Assembly (NCBI RefSeq): GCF_047973035.1
Contig: NZ_JBKEBF010000036.1
Coordinates: 1 to 64,000, forward strand
Direction of reading: 5' to 3'
DNA length: 64,000 nt
Origin: Oleidesulfovibrio sp047973035
GTDB lineage: Bacteria; Desulfobacterota; Desulfovibrionia; Desulfovibrionales; Desulfovibrionaceae
The notes below the pieces were generated by a model that was not told the origin of the DNA, did no database searches, and worked only from the letters and a program-made list of their open reading frames with translations. Below, piece after piece: positions 26,088 to 34,886 of the stretch. Both the position numbers and the translations under genes were made by a program. Numbering within the stretch: position 1 is the stretch's first letter; every line of letters starts with the position of its first letter.

Positions 26088-27326
26088 TTATGGAGAACTA
26101 CGCAACACTGTAAGAATTTCCAGTTGCGAAGCCTGCCATGCAGGGTAGGCGCCTGCCGCCAGCCCCAGCAGTACAGAGCCGGCGCACGTGCCGATAATCA
26201 GCAGCGGATCATAGACGAAAGGCAGACCGGCAAAAAAGTATACCAGCGTGATAAGCCCTGCTGATGCTGCAACCCCTGCGGCACCGCCAATGCCCGACAT
26301 GATGGCCGATTCCATTAAAAACTGCCCCATAATGTTGCCGCGGGTGGCTCCCACTGACCGCCGGATACCTATTTCCAGTCTGCGGGCACGTACCAGCAAA
26401 ATCATGATGGACAATATGCCGAGGCTGCCCACCGAGAATGAAATTCCCGACGAAAGCAGGCCCAGTGTCCATACCAGATCCAGCGCTTTTTTTTGCAGCT
26501 GTGATGCTTCCTGCGCAGTGATTATGGAAAAATCATCACCGCCTTCTTTGGTGTTGTGGCGTTTACGCAGAATTTCTATGGCTGCTTTTCTTGCAGCATC
26601 TTCGGATGCTCCGGCTTTCAGGTTCATAAAAACGCCTGAAACCCAGTCCTGATTCGACATGCGGCGCATGTAGGTAGTCAGGGGAACGAATACCTGTTCA
26701 TCCTGATCGGTACCGGAAAGGTCACTGCCTTTTTCTTCCATAATGCCGACAACTTTCATGTTGGCGCGGTAAAAGAATACTGTCTGCCCCAGAGCGGCTT
26801 CGGGCGAGTCGAACAATCTGGCCGCAATGGTGCGTCCCAGTACCACCACTTTGTCCCGTCGCTCCAGCTCCTGCTCTGTAAAAAATCTTCCGGCGTCAAT
26901 GGTGATGCTGCGTACAGCCGTATAGTCCGGCAGAGTGGCAACAAGCTGGCATTGTGTTGCGCTGCGTCCCACGCGGATGGGCATGGTGCGACTGATGTAG
27001 GGAACACCTTTATCGACCTGAGGGATAGATTTGATCAGGGCTTCTGCATCACGCAGGGTGAAGGTTGTTGTTTCTCCTCTGAAGCGTACAGAGCCGCCGC
27101 GGCGGAAGCTGATGGTGCCTGATGCGGCCTGAAACAGGTTCGGGCCCAATTTGGCGGTTTCAATTTCCGCTTTGCGCACAAGCGATTTGGAAACATGTAA
27201 GACACCTGTCAGTACCAGAGCACCCAGAAAAACCCCCAGCATTGCGAGGATGGTTCGCATACGATGGGTGGAAAGTGATTGCATGGCTATACGCAGCCCG
27301 CCGAACATGCCCGTGGTTCTGGTCAT
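26088..27326 (-). CDS. ABC exporter permease, MacB/FtsX type (second copy)
   Basis: A 412-residue inner-membrane permease: TM1 near residues 25-45 (MRTILAMLGVFLGALVLTGVL), a large MacB-type periplasmic core (~55-270), and three C-terminal helices of the FtsX domain with the cytoplasmic loop RRLEIGIRRSVGATRGNI. MacB-like systems drive export of peptides, macrolides or lipophilic substrates with a periplasmic adaptor. The start ATG comes one base after the stop of the preceding permease gene, so translation is coupled. The two permeases probably form a heterodimer with the ATPase encoded at 30943. Confidence 0.88.
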   Translation of the reverse strand: MTRTTGMFGGLRIAMQSLSTHRMRTILAMLGVFLGALVLTGVLHVSKSLVRKAEIETAKLGPNLFQAASGTISFRRGGSVRFRGETTTFTLRDAEALIKSIPQVDKGVPYISRTMPIRVGRSATQCQLVATLPDYTAVRSITIDAGRFFTEQELERRDKVVVLGRTIAARLFDSPEAALGQTVFFYRANMKVVGIMEEKGSDLSGTDQDEQVFVPLTTYMRRMSNQDWVSGVFMNLKAGASEDAARKAAIEILRKRHNTKEGGDDFSIITAQEASQLQKKALDLVWTLGLLSSGISFSVGSLGILSIMILLVRARRLEIGIRRSVGATRGNIMGQFLMESAIMSGIGGAAGVAASAGLITLVYFFAGLPFVYDPLLIIGTCAGSVLLGLAAGAYPAWQASQLEILTVLRSSP

Positions 27327-27327
27327 A

Positions 27328-28638
27328 TCAGGCGTCTCCTCGCAAGGCACGGATGGGGTCGAGCGTAGCGGCATTACGGGCTGGGCGCAGGCCGAAAATT
27401 ATTCCTACGGCAACGGCAGACGCCACACCGATAAAGAACACCTTCCACGAAAGTTGCAACTCTATAAGGTCAAACCCTGAAAGTATTTTGCCGAGTACAA
27501 TACCCAGCCCCAGTCCCAGCAGGCTGCCTATCACTGTCAGTGCTACAGATTCGATGAGAAACTGCATGACAATGGCGCTGTTACGCGCGCCCATGGCTTT
27601 TCTCAGACCTATTTCCATCTGGCGTTCTGCAATGGATAAATACAGCAGGTTTGCCAGCACAAAGCCGCCTACCACCATGGCTGATGCAGCCGTGATTCCC
27701 AGAAAAACCACTAGGCTGCCTTGCAGCATGGCAAGAAACTTCATGACCTCATCGGCAGTGATGATGGAAAAATCGTCCGGCTCATTGTCGCGCAGGTTAT
27801 GCAGGTGGCGCAATAGGCTCCGTAAGCCTTCTTTATGCTCTTCCATCGCTTCTGCATTGGTGAACTTGACCCGCAGGGCGGGAAAGTAGCGCCTGTCCAT
27901 GTTGAACCGCTGGGTAAGCGTGGTCAGCGGCACGATGATACGGTCATCCATGCGCGCGTTGGGAGAACTGGTGCCTCGCTCGCTGAGCACTCCGGTGACT
28001 GTAAAGGGAATATCATTTAAAAAAACAGTTCTGCCGATGGGATCACTTCTGCCGAACAGGATTTGTGCAGGCTCAACTCCCAGAAGGCATACCCGGGCAC
28101 CACGGTCAACATCGGGCTGAGTGAAATCGCGCCCGAGCGAAAGAGGCCAGTTCCATGCCTCGGCATAGTTGGCTGTAGAGCCTATGACACGGCCTACTTC
28201 CACATTGTTGCCGTTGGCTTTTGCTGTAATGCCCTGCTTGGAACGCATGGGGACAACCAGATATACACCAGGCAGCATCTGCCGGATGCTGCGGGCGTCA
28301 CGGTGTGTCAGTGTGGTAAGCCGCTGGCCTACAGCTCTGTTGAAAACATCTCCGCCGAAAATCAGCGCGGCATCCGGCCCGAAGTCACTGGTGATTTCGC
28401 GTGCTTTTTTTTGAGCACCGTCCACAGCGGCAACAATGACAGTAAGCGATGCAATGCCCAGCGCAATGGCGGCTATTACAAAACTGCTGCGCAAGCGATG
28501 CGCCCAGATGGCGGTAAACGCAATACGCCGTATACGCCACAGGCTGCGCAGCGTGAAGGCAATACGTTGCCGTAGCGTGCGTTCCCTCGTGGTGTGTTCA
28601 GGAAAGACAGATGCGTAACGGACAGAGTCAGAGTTCAA
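27328..28638 (-). CDS. ABC exporter permease, MacB/FtsX type (first copy)
   Basis: A 436-residue paralog of the next permease. It has a 45-residue cytoplasmic N-terminus, TM1 (FVIAAIALGIASLTVIVAA), a periplasmic MacB core, and three FtsX helices with the loop RQMEIGLRKAMGARNSAIV. It starts at TTG with AAGGAG seven bases upstream. It is separated from the symporter gene by a terminator, so it needs its own promoter, which I could not pin down. Its cognate adaptor and ATPase lie beyond the symporter cassette. Confidence 0.88.
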   Translation of the reverse strand: MNSDSVRYASVFPEHTTRERTLRQRIAFTLRSLWRIRRIAFTAIWAHRLRSSFVIAAIALGIASLTVIVAAVDGAQKKAREITSDFGPDAALIFGGDVFNRAVGQRLTTLTHRDARSIRQMLPGVYLVVPMRSKQGITAKANGNNVEVGRVIGSTANYAEAWNWPLSLGRDFTQPDVDRGARVCLLGVEPAQILFGRSDPIGRTVFLNDIPFTVTGVLSERGTSSPNARMDDRIIVPLTTLTQRFNMDRRYFPALRVKFTNAEAMEEHKEGLRSLLRHLHNLRDNEPDDFSIITADEVMKFLAMLQGSLVVFLGITAASAMVVGGFVLANLLYLSIAERQMEIGLRKAMGARNSAIVMQFLIESVALTVIGSLLGLGLGIVLGKILSGFDLIELQLSWKVFFIGVASAVAVGIIFGLRPARNAATLDPIRALRGDA

Positions 28639-28776
28639 GCAGGTGCTCCTTACGGGGAAACTATACCGTTATTATGTAGGTAAAAAAAGCCCTGAAACAC
28701 ACTTGGCGGAAATATGGAGCCTGGGTGTGCCCTGTCTGTTGTGTGCTGTAGTGGTATGAAACTGCGTGGAGATGAT

Positions 28777-28807
28777 AAAAAAGCAGGCCACCTTTGTGAT
28801 GGCCTGC
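28777..28807 (-). terminator. Rho-independent terminator after the symporter gene
   Basis: On the minus strand GCAGGCCA/TGGCCTGC (28783-28790, 28800-28807), 9-nt loop, followed by TTTTTT. It ends the symporter cassette before the permease genes. Confidence 0.92.
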
Positions 28808-28829
28808 CTGTTATTATCGGAGATTGAGA

Positions 28830-30425
28830 TCAGCAGCGGCTGTAGCACAGCTCTACGTGTTCCTGTGCTACGGGACGTGTTGCCATGCTGATGCCGATGG
28901 CCAGCGCAAATGAAAGGGGCAGGGCCACCACGTTGGGGTCTACCCATTGCAACAGATGCAATGCACTGCCTGGAACAGCGTTTGCCACAAGCGTTGCTTT
29001 GCCGGTAAGCCATTTACACAGGCCGATGGCAGCGGCTTCTTTTTCATGCACAAAAAGCAGCCAGAACATGGATGTGACAAAACCGCCTATCATGGATACC
29101 TTGGCGCCAGCTTTTGTTATACCCCGCCAGTACAGCCCGAGAGCGTAAGCCGGCAGAAACGTGGCTGCACACAGTCCAAAGAAAAACGCTGTGGCTCTTG
29201 CAATAACTGACCCCGGCAGCACCCATGCCCAGATGAGCGATGCCAGAATGGTTACCACCACGCCGATACGGTTGGCTTTAAGCCCTTGGGACTTTTTACC
29301 AAGGGTTCTCGTCATGATGTCGTGGCCCAGCGCGGTGCCGCCGGTGTGATATTGACCTGACATGGTAGACATGGCTGCGGCCATCATGGCCAGCAGGAAA
29401 AAGCCGGAGAACCAGTCAGGCATCATGGTTTCGACATAGGCGGGAATAATTTTGTCCACGTTGCCTTCACCCATCTGAATGGCGATTTTACCGAACTTCT
29501 GAAAGAAAACAGCGTTTGAAAGCGATCCTACGGTAAAGGCTACGCCGGTCATAAGCAGAATGAATACTCCGCCGAAGAGAACGGCTCTGTGCAGCTCTCT
29601 GTCGGATGGAACAGTCATGTAACGCACGGCAAGCTGCGGCTGGGCAAGTACACCCACACCTACACCGTATACGATAGTGGTATAGATGACTAACCACAGG
29701 GGCGAGCCGGTCACAGTACCTTGGGTCCAGCCAAGCAGGCCGCCAGCCTGCAGTTTTTCAGGCATCAGATGGGCCATGTCGGTCAGCGCCTGATGCGCGG
29801 GAACAACGCCCCCCAGCATCCAGTAGGTGTACCCCACCAGTGTAAGCATCATGAAAACCATCAGCGTACCTTGAAATGCGTCAGTATACATGACAGCCTT
29901 GATGCCGCCGGTAATGACATACAGCGCCAGAATGGCGGTAACGATGAGCAGGGCGGCTACGTAGGGAATACCCAGCGAAACTTCTGCAAGCCGTGCAATG
30001 CCGATGAGAACTGCGGCCGCATACACAGGAATGAACAGAAAAATGATGCTTCCGGAAAAGCCCTGAATAAACTTTGACTTGTACCGTCTGCCCAGCAGTT
30101 CGGGAAACGTGTGAGAGTCAAGAGCAAGCCCCATGCGGCGGGTGCGCCTGCCGAAAAAGATCATGGCTATGAAAACACCCACGCCGATATTGAGCACTGT
30201 CAGCCACAGGACGGAGAAGCCGAAAAGAGCTGCCGCTCCGCCAAAGCCGATAATGGCTGAAGTTGAAATAAATGTGGCGCCATACGACATGGCCATGACA
30301 AACGGGCCTGCCTGTCTGCCTGCAAGCATGTAGTCCGCGTTGTTGCCTGTTTCCTTCCAAGCCTTCCATGAAAGCCAGAAACAGCAGCCCAGATAAATTG
30401 CGGTGGCGATAAGTTTGCCCGTCAC
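28830..30425 (-). CDS. Sodium:solute symporter (SSS family)
   Basis: Inner-membrane sodium-coupled symporter of 531 residues with about 13 helices. SSS features include the N-terminal NADYMLAGRQAGPFVMAMSYGATFISTSAI region, here starting near residue 28, GGIKAVMYTDAFQGTLM, and MAAAMSTMSGQYHTGG. The substrate cannot be read from sequence; organic acids such as pyruvate, acetate or lactate, or amino acids, are usual. It starts at GTG with AGGAG six bases upstream. A 56-residue accessory membrane protein lies 21 bases ahead in the same operon. The module is bordered by terminators on both sides. Confidence 0.92.
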   Translation of the reverse strand: MTGKLIATAIYLGCCFWLSWKAWKETGNNADYMLAGRQAGPFVMAMSYGATFISTSAIIGFGGAAALFGFSVLWLTVLNIGVGVFIAMIFFGRRTRRMGLALDSHTFPELLGRRYKSKFIQGFSGSIIFLFIPVYAAAVLIGIARLAEVSLGIPYVAALLIVTAILALYVITGGIKAVMYTDAFQGTLMVFMMLTLVGYTYWMLGGVVPAHQALTDMAHLMPEKLQAGGLLGWTQGTVTGSPLWLVIYTTIVYGVGVGVLAQPQLAVRYMTVPSDRELHRAVLFGGVFILLMTGVAFTVGSLSNAVFFQKFGKIAIQMGEGNVDKIIPAYVETMMPDWFSGFFLLAMMAAAMSTMSGQYHTGGTALGHDIMTRTLGKKSQGLKANRIGVVVTILASLIWAWVLPGSVIARATAFFFGLCAATFLPAYALGLYWRGITKAGAKVSMIGGFVTSMFWLLFVHEKEAAAIGLCKWLTGKATLVANAVPGSALHLLQWVDPNVVALPLSFALAIGISMATRPVAQEHVELCYSRC

Positions 30426-30446
30426 TGTGTGCTCCTTCTGCGACTG

Positions 30447-30617
30447 TTAGCGGGTTTCGTGTTCGGGCTGGTCGTCGTCCAGTCCCGGCAGCGGGCCGGA
30501 ATCCGGAGCGCCTTTTTCATTCCAGTTCCATAAGCCCCAGACAATGCAGCTGCATGCTGCAAACAAGCTCAGCCAGAAGGCCAGAGCAGCCTCCAGTGAA
30601 CCGAGTCCCAACATCAT
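30447..30617 (-). CDS. Symporter small accessory protein
   Basis: A 56-residue protein with one membrane helix (LEAALAFWLSLFAACSCIVWG) and a short acidic C-terminal tail rich in Pro/Asp. Such small proteins are commonly encoded immediately upstream of SSS symporters in Desulfovibrio-type bacteria and are thought to be a second subunit. The start chosen is the ATG seven bases after AAAGGAG; a longer in-frame reading has no ribosome-binding site and crosses the tandem repeats and terminator upstream. Confidence 0.8.
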   Translation of the reverse strand: MMLGLGSLEAALAFWLSLFAACSCIVWGLWNWNEKGAPDSGPLPGLDDDQPEHETR

Positions 30618-30641
30618 GCTCATGCTCCTTTGCGTTGATGT

Positions 30642-30700
30642 CCGGCAGGTGCATGCCGGACAGGTGGTTGCCGGCCAGATGCGTACCGGACGGATGAAAC
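30642..30700. repeat. Four imperfect 15-bp tandem repeats in the symporter leader
   Basis: Units start with CCGG at 30642, 30656, 30671 and 30686 and follow the pattern CCGG(A/C)CAG(G/A)TG. The first two also form an 8-bp dyad GTCCGGCA/TGCCGGAC (30640-30661). On the minus strand they lie between the upstream terminator and the start of the accessory gene. Confidence 0.75.
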
Positions 30701-30734
30701 AAAAAAAGGTCGCGGGCTGTAAGCCTGCGACCTT
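30701..30734 (-). terminator. Terminator or attenuator upstream of the symporter cassette
   Basis: On the minus strand a hairpin with outer stem GGTCGC/GCGACC and inner GGC/GCC (30708-30733) is followed by TTTTTTT (30701-30707). It lies about 210 bases past the ABC ATPase stop and 85 bases before the accessory-gene start, so it either ends the exporter transcript or attenuates the symporter. Confidence 0.85.
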
Positions 30735-30942
30735 CGGGTGCACTGTGTTTCTGTTTGCTAGTTATCAGACAACAGCATCCACCTTCCGGCCACAGGCGCG
30801 ACCGAAAAAGAAAAAGCTAAAAAAGCTAAAGTAAAAGGCGGATAGTTGTTGCATCATGTTTATATGCTAGAGTGATACTTTTTATTTGTCAATGGGGAAT
30901 ATCTGTATGGAATGGACGCATTTCTTATATTCATCTGCAGGG

Positions 30943-31641
30943 TCAGCGCACCTGTTCGCTCTCTATTTGACCGTCGCGGAAGACTATTCTTCGCCTTGCA
31001 CGTGCGGCAGTCTCTTTATCGTGCGTGACCATGACTATGGTTTTTCCCAGTTCGTTAATTTTGCCGAACAGGTCCAGAATGTCCGCACTGGTTGCAGAAT
31101 CAAGCTGTCCTGTGGGTTCGTCTGCCAGAATGAGCGCAGGGTCAAGCAGCAGCGCACGCGCCAGAGCCACACGCTGTTGCTGGCCGCCGGAAAGGCTGGA
31201 GGGCTTAAAAGTCATGCGGTCGCCAAGGCCCACCTGTTCCAGCAACATAACCGCCCGTTGGCGTAACGTGCGCAGAGGTATATCGCTGTACAGCCCCGGC
31301 ATAAGTACATTGTCCAGTGCGGTGGAATAAGGGATGAGATAAAAGTTTTGAAAAACAAAGCCTGTCAGCCTGTTGCGGTAGTCGCTTAGCTCATCGTCGC
31401 TCATTGTGGAAACATCGCGCTCTTGCAGGTGGTAGCTGCCGCCCGTCGGCCTGTCCAGCAGCCCGAGTATGTGGAGCAGGGTAGACTTGCCGGAACCGGA
31501 AGCCCCCTGCAGCGCGACGAACTCTCCCTGACTTATCTCAAGATCAAGCGGGCGTACAGCTTCTACAGTCAGGTCGCCTTGCCGGAATGTGCGGTACAGC
31601 CCGCGAGTACGGATGAGCATGCCTTTCTGCGCGTGTGTCAT
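30943..31641 (-). CDS. ABC exporter ATP-binding protein, MacB/LolD type
   Basis: A 232-residue nucleotide-binding subunit. Walker A is GASGSGKST, followed by the Q-loop FVFQNFYLIP, the signature LSGGQQQR, Walker B LILADEPTG, the D-loop QLDSAT and the H-loop VTHD. It belongs to the MacB/LolD/FtsE group that energises FtsX-like permeases. Its ATG overlaps the stop of the upstream adaptor gene (ATGA), so the two are coupled. The matching permeases are about 2.3 kb further on, past the symporter genes. Confidence 0.93.
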   Translation of the reverse strand: MTHAQKGMLIRTRGLYRTFRQGDLTVEAVRPLDLEISQGEFVALQGASGSGKSTLLHILGLLDRPTGGSYHLQERDVSTMSDDELSDYRNRLTGFVFQNFYLIPYSTALDNVLMPGLYSDIPLRTLRQRAVMLLEQVGLGDRMTFKPSSLSGGQQQRVALARALLLDPALILADEPTGQLDSATSADILDLFGKINELGKTIVMVTHDKETAARARRRIVFRDGQIESEQVR

Positions 31642-32885
31642 CGCATGCCGCCGCGTTTTTTGGATGCGGAAGCTTTGCCCAGATCGACTCCTACAGCCAC
31701 TTTGTCGCCAAGCTGAAGCCCGCTGAGAACTTCGCTCACGTCAAGGCCGCGCAGACCCAGTTCGGGGTATGCTTTACGTACCGTGCCGTCTGCATTCTGC
31801 ACAAACACTGTCTGCTCGCCGTCCACCCACTTCAGGGCGGCATTGGGCAGGGCGGGAACGTTTTCCTTAACTTTTACAATAACGCTGCACTGTGTGGTCA
31901 TTTCCGGCCGGAGCCTGCGTGAGGTCTCTGGAGTAAGTTTTACAAGAGCCTGATAGTACACGATGTTGTCACGGACCTCCGGCTGGGGATAAATCTGATC
32001 CACTGTGCCGGTAAATGTCGTGTCGGGGTATGTGTCCACTCTGAATTCCACAACCATGCCCGGCGTGACTTTGCCCACATCAGTCTCATCAACGTAAATC
32101 CACATTTCAAGCCTGTCGGGGTCAAGCACTGTGATCAGGTTGGCAACTTCCAGACCTGCCACAACGGTTTCACCTTCCTGTGCGGTTACCTGGCTGACTA
32201 TTCCGGTGATGGGGCTGTAGATAGTTGTGTAGGACATACGTATACGGGCAGATTCCAGATTCGCTTCGGCCTGTTGCAGAGCCTCTCTGGCTTTGTCACG
32301 CTCCAGCTGGAACTCTGTCTTCAGCCTGCGGAGTGTGGCTTCCCGGGCACGCACCGTGTTACGGGCGACGGTGGCTGCCTGCTCGGCATCATCCAGCTTG
32401 TTCTGTGTCTCAAGGCTCTGGGCCACAAGCTGCTGGGTCCGGTCAAGACTGAGCTCCGCAAAACGGTGCTCTGCACGACCGGCCTTTAACTGCGCTTCGG
32501 CTTCGTCAATCCGTAGCGGATAAGAAAGCTCTATCTGCCGCAGTTCTGCCTGTGCCCTGTTCATGTTGGCTTTCGCCTCGTTCAAAGAAGCTTTTTGTTC
32601 GCGGTCATCAATTTCGGCAATAAGGTCGTCCTTTTTAACCGCGTCACCGACGCGAACGTACATACGGCGGATCAAACCGGTTGCACGAGTGCCTGTTTTT
32701 ACAATGGCTCCCACTTCCGGTTTTATGATGCCTGTCGCTTCCAGCACTTCACGCACTTTTCCGGTGCTAAGAGTTTCTGTGCGCGTTATTACCACCGCGT
32801 GGTCTTTTTTACCGCCCAGCAAAAACCAGCCGCCGACGGCGGCGGTGCAGATGAGAATCAGCGAGATGAGTATAATTTTACGCAT
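31638..32885 (-). CDS. Periplasmic adaptor (membrane fusion protein) of MacA/HlyD family
   Basis: A 415-residue adaptor with an N-terminal membrane anchor (IILISLILICTAAVGGWFLLGG), a lipoyl half-domain (GAIVKTGTRATGLIRRMYVRVGD, residues ~55-80), a long coiled-coil hairpin (~95-205), the second lipoyl half (YSPITGIVSQVTAQEGETV) and beta-barrel and membrane-proximal domains. MacA-like proteins dock the ABC exporter to an outer-membrane TolC channel. It is the first gene of the exporter operon, overlapping the ATPase gene. No tolC homolog is present in the window. Confidence 0.92.
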   Translation of the reverse strand: MRKIILISLILICTAAVGGWFLLGGKKDHAVVITRTETLSTGKVREVLEATGIIKPEVGAIVKTGTRATGLIRRMYVRVGDAVKKDDLIAEIDDREQKASLNEAKANMNRAQAELRQIELSYPLRIDEAEAQLKAGRAEHRFAELSLDRTQQLVAQSLETQNKLDDAEQAATVARNTVRAREATLRRLKTEFQLERDKAREALQQAEANLESARIRMSYTTIYSPITGIVSQVTAQEGETVVAGLEVANLITVLDPDRLEMWIYVDETDVGKVTPGMVVEFRVDTYPDTTFTGTVDQIYPQPEVRDNIVYYQALVKLTPETSRRLRPEMTTQCSVIVKVKENVPALPNAALKWVDGEQTVFVQNADGTVRKAYPELGLRGLDVSEVLSGLQLGDKVAVGVDLGKASASKKRGGMR

Positions 32886-33026
32886 AGGTGTGTGTCGCAG
32901 AGTTGCAGTTTTTCGGGCAATAGAGCCGTATATCTTTGCAAAAGCTATTAATCCAGTAAAGACTCGTCAATATGCCCCGACTGAGCCTGATGAGGTATTG
33001 TAACAGCAAAAGTGTATGATAGGTAT

Positions 33027-33641
33027 TTATTTAAGTTTGTTATCGTCCGTGGGCTGCTGAAATAAAAATGTTCCGGCGCGTTTTGCCAGTTTGTTTTTGT
33101 TCCAAACCGCGGGCGATATTGTGTACAGCACATGTGGCCGCAAAGGATGTTGCGGCGGCAGGTCGGGGTGCTCGAACGGGCCTGCAAACTCCATGGAAAG
33201 CCGCTGCATGACGGCCTGCGAACGTACATTAAGGACGGCTGTAAAAGAAACAACTTCTTGTAGCTGTAATTTGTTGAAGGCCACATGTAACGCTGCTGCT
33301 GCGGCTTCCGTTGCATACCCTTTGTGCCAGTGATACCTGGCCAGCCGCCAACCTACTTCAATGCATGGTGTGAAGGGCAGTTCACTGCCTGGCGTGTGCA
33401 GGCCGGTGAGGCCGACGAAATCGCCGGTCTGTCGTTCTTCCACCGCCCAGAATCCCCATCCCCGCTCGTGAATAAGCTGATGGCAGCGGTCTGCCATAGC
33501 GTCGCTTGCCGCACGGGGTAAAGTGGCAGGGAAAAATTCCATCACCTCTGGATCGGCATTCAGCATTGCAAATGGCTTATAATCTTCGGTCCGCCATTGC
33601 CGCAGAATCAGGCGGGGAGTGATTATGGTAAAAGTAGCCAA
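33027..33641 (-). CDS. GNAT family N-acetyltransferase (RimJ/RimL-like)
   Basis: A 204-residue GNAT acetyltransferase of the RimJ/RimL type, which transfers acetyl groups from acetyl-CoA to amino groups of proteins or small molecules. Seen are the N-terminal TPRLILRQWRTEDY, the central EVGWRLARYHWHKGYATEAA with the acetyl-CoA loop, and VLNVRSQAVMQRL. The substrate is unknown. The start appears to be TTG and its ribosome-binding site is weak, so the first residues are uncertain. It stands alone on the minus strand. Confidence 0.85.
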   Translation of the reverse strand: MATFTIITPRLILRQWRTEDYKPFAMLNADPEVMEFFPATLPRAASDAMADRCHQLIHERGWGFWAVEERQTGDFVGLTGLHTPGSELPFTPCIEVGWRLARYHWHKGYATEAAAAALHVAFNKLQLQEVVSFTAVLNVRSQAVMQRLSMEFAGPFEHPDLPPQHPLRPHVLYTISPAVWNKNKLAKRAGTFLFQQPTDDNKLK

Positions 33642-33737
33642 GACTTGTATCCGTTCGGTTGTTGTTAAAGTGATGCAGCGGGACTGGCTGCCGACAATCG
33701 TTACACAGCCTGATTGGTACCATATGTTATTTTGCCA

Positions 33738-33767
33738 AAGAAAAGGGCCGGATTACTCCGGCCCTTT
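33738..33767 (-). terminator. Rho-independent terminator after the unknown gene at 33812
   Basis: 11-bp stem AAAGGGCCGGA / TCCGGCCCTTT (33742-33752, 33757-33767), 4-nt loop; minus-strand flank TTTTCTTT. Confidence 0.85.
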
Positions 33768-33811
33768 GAATATGCTTGCTATTGCCTTCAGGGGCAACAG
33801 TGAAAGTCTTG

Positions 33812-34714
33812 CTAGATATCCAGCACTTCGCATTGCAGGCTTTGTTTACCATCAACAAAGCGGAAGCCGAAGTTGGCCCAGAGAGCTTCCATCAAATCGA
33901 TGCCGGCAGTAAGGTCGGCGGTGCCGCGATTGTATGAAAAACGGAAGAACTCCAGAAAATCCCGTGTTTTTTCATTCAACATGGGGGCTTCTGCAAGAGC
34001 TTCTTCTTTTACGCGATACTCAGGATAATGGTCCATGGTCGCGTATGCATAAATGAGCGAGAAGGAAAGCTGTGTCACCTTGCCGCGTACATTCTGCAGG
34101 AAAATGGCAACGTTCGGATTCTTGCGGTATTCGCTGATCTGGAAGCGGATCCAGTCGTAGTATTCACCTCGGTTGTTCAAAAGGCGGATGTTACCGTCGA
34201 GTGACTGTTCCAGATCCTGACGTGCTCTGTCTGAAAGGGGCTGTTTGTATACATCGCGTACCAGAGCATCGCGGAATTCAAACGAACGGCGGCTTGCTTC
34301 GTATTCGCCGTATAACGCGTATAGATTCATAAAGTAGTTGGCGTACCTGTCGGGGCGGCCGCGGCGAACAAGCAGGGGGAATCGGCCCCGGTTAACCACT
34401 TTGGTAAATTCGTGCCAGTAAATGCAGAAGCGCACCTGCTCGTCGTACCATTTGCTAAACAGCTTCGGGTGGAACAGCAGCACATAGCCGGAGGGCGTAT
34501 GTGAGGTACGGGAAACCGGTTCAAGACCGGGAGTAGAACGGAAGTCGGTTGTTCCTTCCAGCTCGTTGACCTTGGCGTCAAAGTCTTTGGGAACAATAAT
34601 CTGGTCTACAGGAAAAATAAGCTGAACACGCTTTGCTGCTTCAGCCAGCATACCCAGTTCGTTTTTTATGGCCTGTCGTTGGGTGTTGTTACCTGTTTCT
34701 ACGTAAATCTGCAT
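33812..34714 (-). CDS. Protein of unknown function, 300 residues
   Basis: I cannot assign this protein. It is soluble and mixed alpha/beta in its first third, then largely helical, with many aromatic residues (Tyr/Phe/Trp). A WHEFTK motif near residue 100 recalls the HE of zinc peptidases, but there is no following His at the expected spacing, so peptidase activity is not supported. No signal peptide or membrane segment is seen. GGAG lies six bases before the ATG. It is divergent from the hsp20 pair and has its own terminator. Confidence 0.65.
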   Translation of the reverse strand: MQIYVETGNNTQRQAIKNELGMLAEAAKRVQLIFPVDQIIVPKDFDAKVNELEGTTDFRSTPGLEPVSRTSHTPSGYVLLFHPKLFSKWYDEQVRFCIYWHEFTKVVNRGRFPLLVRRGRPDRYANYFMNLYALYGEYEASRRSFEFRDALVRDVYKQPLSDRARQDLEQSLDGNIRLLNNRGEYYDWIRFQISEYRKNPNVAIFLQNVRGKVTQLSFSLIYAYATMDHYPEYRVKEEALAEAPMLNEKTRDFLEFFRFSYNRGTADLTAGIDLMEALWANFGFRFVDGKQSLQCEVLDI

Positions 34715-34826
34715 GTCATTCTCCCGGGCGAAGCGCCGCCCGCGACTCGTTTAGCGTGTGCGCTGGTGCTTGTAAACCCCGCGTATAATGTGCCAGATAC
34801 CCTCTGCAAAAAATAAACAGGGTGTG

Positions 34827-34854
34827 TTGACAGTGTAAAAAGCAGATTTATTAT
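34827..34854 (+). promoter_or_regulatory. Sigma70-type promoter of the hsp20 pair
   Basis: TTGACA (34827-34832) and TATTAT (34849-34854), 16-base spacing, 32 bases before the first hsp20 start. No CIRCE element was seen. Confidence 0.65.
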
Positions 34855-34886
34855 CAAGTCAAGACAACATTCAGGAGGTCATTACT

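Noticed and set aside
30517..30702. TTG-started minus-strand reading with pentapeptide-repeat-like SGTHLAGNHLSGMHL
   Set aside because: It is the translation of the 15-bp tandem repeats, starts inside the terminator T-run, and overlaps the accessory gene in another frame.
33812..34714. Zinc metallopeptidase based on WHEFTK
   Set aside because: HE is present but the second His at HExxH spacing is not, and no other protease feature is visible.
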